From the NCBI RefSeq assembly GCF_022512515.1, contig NZ_JAKWBK010000001.1:868001-932000 (forward strand): a stretch of DNA of 64,000 nt, written 5' to 3'. The stretch comes from Paraniabella hibiscisoli. Lineage in GTDB: Bacteria; Bacteroidota; Bacteroidia; Chitinophagales; Chitinophagaceae. Positions 62,736 through 64,000 of the stretch are shown piece by piece. The first letter of the stretch is position 1, and each line of letters opens with the position of its first letter. A program made the position numbers and the translations under genes. The notes under the pieces were generated by a model that made no database searches, was not told the DNA's origin, and saw only the letters and a program-made list of their open reading frames with translations.

Positions 62736-64000
62736 TTAGAAGCCCCTGCTGCTGGTTGCTTCATACTTCTGTAAGTTAGGGCATTGGGCCGCTGCTTCCT
62801 GATCCACCAAAACATAAAAAGTAGGCACTTTCTTAGTTAACCAATCATCTAGGGTTTTTTGTTTTTTTGTCTCCAAAGCCATGCTCGCAATTTTATTATA
62901 GTCATCGTTCAGGTTCATTTTATGAGGCTCTGTTTTCGACTTTAGGTACAAAATTCTTACACCCTGTTTCCCTTGCTCATTAGTAAAAGTAAGAGGCTGA
63001 GAATAATCTCCTGGTTTCAATGTGGCCAAAGCCTGCACCATGTCTTTATCAGGTAGCTGATCGATATGAACATAAGTAGAACCGTCCTGGCCCAATACAA
63101 ATGGACCATAGCTTTTTACAGCATCGTCTTCGCTATACTTGTACGCCGCATCTTTAAAAGATATTTTTCCGGAAACGATCTCAGTTCTCACCGAATCCAA
63201 TTTAATCTTCGCAACATCCAGTTCTGTTTTCGTTACCGGTGGTATTCTTAATATCATCCTCACTTTAGCATTATCACCGCGCCTGCTTTCCGATTGTATT
63301 AAGAAGTAACCAAATTTATTGGACTTTACCGGCATAGATAACTCCCCTGCTTTTAACCGGAAAGCGGTGGACAGAAATACTGGATCCAACTGGTCTTTAT
63401 CATTCCTGTTCACCTCGTAGGCACCGCCTCTTTCACGACTTCCCGGATCTTCAGAATATTTTTTGCAGCGGCTTCAAAAGTTAAAGTACCTGCTTCAATC
63501 TGCTTGCGGTAGTTCATCATCTCGTTGTAAATGTATTCCTCTACTTCTTTCGCAGCTTTAGGATATACATTGATCTGACCTATTTCCAGCTCCGATTCCA
63601 GAAAAGGAACACTATCTGAAGGCACCCGGTCAAAAAGGCTTTTACCTCTGTTGGTGTGATGTGCACATTTTCTACTATTTTCTGCCTCATCCTTTGCGAT
63701 AGCATTTGCTCTTTGATCATATGCCTGGAGTCATCCTTCAGCTGGAAAATAGTTTTACCCGCTACATCCTCTACCGCCTGCTCACTACCAAATTGCATAA
63801 CCCATCCACGCACACGCATGTCCAGATTAGCTTCTACCTCATCATCACTTACGGGTAAGGAGTCACGCTCCGCCTGCAAAGCCAGAATTTTTGAAATCAG
63901 CGATTGTTCCAGAATGGAGCATGCTGCTCCTTCAGGAAGCTGATCTCCATTACGGGCTGCGTCAGCTATGGTATTTTGTATATCCGACTGTAAAATGATC
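62736..64000 (-). CDS. SurA-like periplasmic peptidyl-prolyl isomerase, partial, frameshifted
   Basis: At least 420 residues of a periplasmic foldase; the N-terminus lies beyond the right edge. Visible are the helical SurA_N-like part (L-E-Q-S-L-I-S-K, V-S-D-D-E-V-E-A-N-L), a first parvulin domain ending Y-S-E-D-P-G-S-R-E-R-G-G-A-Y, then a second, V-R-M-I-L-R-I-P-P-V-T...Y-S-E-D-D-A-V, and the C-terminal helix. Such proteins help fold outer-membrane barrels. Two bases are missing: a T near 63638 and an A near 63457. It may be part of a larger operon to the right. Confidence 0.85.

Overview
The window looks like a chromosomal segment of a Bacteroidota bacterium, most likely in or near Chitinophagaceae (inference). 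The evidence is a SusC/SusD pair, many secreted or lipoprotein enzymes, several promoters of the Bacteroidota TAnnTTTG type just upstream of genes, and no obvious Shine-Dalgarno sequences. The housekeeping genes recR, prfA, recO, ctaA and an xfp-type phosphoketolase fit this. Most genes are broken by single-base indels, nearly always one base missing from a short homopolymer. Restoring that base gives full-length proteins whose lengths divide by three, so coordinates below span the whole inferred gene and each entry states the frameshifts. I read these as sequencing errors, not pseudogenes.

Region 1 (1-24398) is a pectin utilisation locus. On the minus strand, read from right to left: SusC-like transporter, SusD-like lipoprotein, DUF4957/DUF5123-like surface lipoprotein, a stem-loop, three tandem PL1 pectate lyases, a PL10 pectate lyase, a CE12 rhamnogalacturonan acetylesterase, an alpha/beta-hydrolase, a CE8 pectin methylesterase, a second alpha/beta-hydrolase esterase, a second CE8 enzyme, a GH43 enzyme and a type I sulfatase. 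A metallophosphoesterase runs off the left edge. Divergently, on the plus strand, lie a GH95 enzyme and a LacI-type regulator. LacI-type operator-like sites sit in front of the SusC gene and the sulfatase. Together the genes would remove methyl and acetyl esters, cut homogalacturonan and RG-I, trim side chains and import the products.

Region 2 (25567-26660) holds a degenerate tRNA-like sequence, an intact tRNA-Arg(CCU), and a non-coding array in which the last 19 bases of that tRNA plus its terminator recur five more times at about 160-187 bp spacing. It is the most unusual structure in the window.

Region 3 (26665-46528) is mixed. It has a membrane-anchored winged-helix regulator divergent from a YceI-like lipoprotein, a peptidoglycan amidase, a DUF2147 protein, an HPF-like protein, a tripartite RND efflux operon, phosphoketolase, a YceI/OMP/YceI/HPF cluster, a ThuA-like protein, a glycogen-binding-domain protein with a Lys/Ala/Glu/Pro-rich tail, heme A synthase and a TPR membrane protein.

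Region 4 (46609-64000) has an Ig-like-domain lipoprotein, recR, an LpxR-like outer-membrane protein, a beta-propeller protein coupled to a TonB-receptor-like barrel, prfA, an amidohydrolase, a flavin monooxygenase, an HPP-family membrane protein, recO, an MMPL/RND-type exporter, a DUF1835 protein and a SurA-like prolyl isomerase that runs off the right edge.
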